64,000 nt of DNA, from positions 1,426,001 through 1,490,000 of the forward strand of contig NZ_CP054705.1 in NCBI RefSeq assembly GCF_016495725.1. Direction: 5' to 3'. The position numbers and the translations under genes are program-made. This document shows positions 63,586 through 64,000 of this stretch, in pieces (position 1 is the stretch's first letter; each line of letters starts with the position of its first letter). Under the pieces are notes generated by a model. The model had not been told where the DNA came from, ran no database searches, and saw only the letters and a program-made list of their open reading frames with translations. The stretch is from Salicibibacter cibarius (GTDB lineage: Bacteria; Bacillota; Bacilli; Bacillales; Marinococcaceae).

Positions 63586-63715
63586 GGTCTTGGTCTGGTT
63601 ATTTTTAAAATCATTTTGGATAAGTATAGAATTAGATTTTCCATAAAGGATAAGGTATAATAGAATCGAACTTATGTTTTGTTATATAATCTCGGAAAAC
63701 TTTCAGGAGGGTTTG

Positions 63716-64000
63716 ATGATGAACATAGCCAAAACGTTATCGCATAAAATCACAAATCATTCACGCATTTTTGACGCAACGCTAGACATCTACAACAACG
63801 CACTGGCTTTTATTATCGAAGTGATAGATACAGAATTCGATAACCTTGATGAGATGAGGACGAAATCTATCGTTCCTGCGGTGGAACGGCTCATTCATGC
63901 GACTAAATCAAACCCTTCTCCAAAGTACCGGGCATTTAACGCTCGTTTTTATAAGTTTCCTTCGTATTTTCGAAGAAGCGCCATTGCTTCGGCTTTTGGG
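63716..64000 (+). CDS. tnpB: RNA-guided endonuclease TnpB (N-terminal part; runs off the window)
   Basis: The first 95 codons of an IS200/IS605 (IS1341-type) TnpB: MMNIAKTLSHKITNHSRIFD at the start, KSNPSPKYRAFNARFYKF and then PSYFRRSAIASAFG, the usual early block of this family. AGGAGGG precedes the first ATG. The gene is open to the window end. No tnpA is seen upstream. TnpB is guided by an omega RNA made from the 3' end of its own gene and the right end, which lies outside this window. Confidence 0.85.
   Translation, partial: MMNIAKTLSHKITNHSRIFDATLDIYNNALAFIIEVIDTEFDNLDEMRTKSIVPAVERLIHATKSNPSPKYRAFNARFYKFPSYFRRSAIASAFG

Overview
The window looks like chromosome from a moderately halophilic or alkaliphilic member of the Bacillaceae (Salicibibacter- or Geomicrobium-like; the genus is inference). 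Pointers are ectoine hydroxylase (ectD), a BCCT osmolyte transporter, bacillithiol biosynthesis (bshB2 with yojF), a qoxABCD quinol oxidase, HemAT, CtsR-controlled clpE, a YusW lipoprotein and Bacillus-style ribosome binding sites. No rRNA, tRNA or CRISPR array was seen.

Layout. 0-17 kb is accessory DNA: debris of integrative/conjugative elements (two small ORFs, sigma factor plus HTH pair, SHOCT-like ORF, large serine recombinase, a collapsed methylase gene, a second copy of the sigma-gene leader, a truncated IS110, a decayed HTH gene on the minus strand), fossils of two drug-efflux genes next to a strongly structured candidate RNA, and an intact cassette of WYL regulator, NmrA-like oxidoreductase and DrrAB-type ABC exporter. 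17-19 kb carries a LytTR/DUF3021 regulatory pair with a membrane protein. 19.9-27.8 kb is mostly core (TSUP exporter, hemAT, quinone oxidoreductase, BCCT transporter, folate cyclo-ligase-like gene, sfsA, thioredoxin-like), with a toxin-antitoxin fossil. 27.8-30 kb is a resistance block: an erm(A)-type 23S rRNA methylase with both leader peptides and the attenuator preserved, a GNAT acetyltransferase and a Qnr-like pentapeptide protein. 30.4-35.7 kb holds bshB2/yojF, an S66 carboxypeptidase, a YusW lipoprotein, a CHY zinc finger protein, a cold-shock protein and a DEAD-box helicase. An IS110 copy with its long 5' non-coding region follows, then qoxABCD, ectD, clpE, ilvD, a GntR-prpC-prpD-prpB methylcitrate operon, a class C-like serine hydrolase, a glyoxalase-fold protein, an EamA exporter with a divergent GntR regulator, an SDR, a second TSUP exporter, trhO, a nitroreductase and a PRC-barrel protein. 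The window ends inside a tnpB gene.

The most unusual signal is non-coding. Six intergenic loci carry tandem arrays with the same 52-bp period but four unrelated unit sequences: 19324-19635, 30168-30323, 37660-37867, 44166-44412, 47453-47645 and 54080-54330. Each unit contains an inverted repeat, and 52 bp is close to five helical turns. Several arrays sit inside or next to two families of dispersed intergenic repeats (called E1 and E2 here). At one locus (56.73-56.92 kb) the two flanking modules are joined with no array between them, as expected of an empty site. These arrays are not CRISPRs because they have no variable spacers.

Working together: qox supplies terminal respiration; ectD and the BCCT transporter serve osmoadaptation; prpCDB under its own GntR regulator degrades propionyl-CoA; clpE, the cold-shock protein and the helicase are stress functions; erm, the pentapeptide protein, the acetyltransferase and the ABC exporter form a scattered antibiotic-resistance complement.
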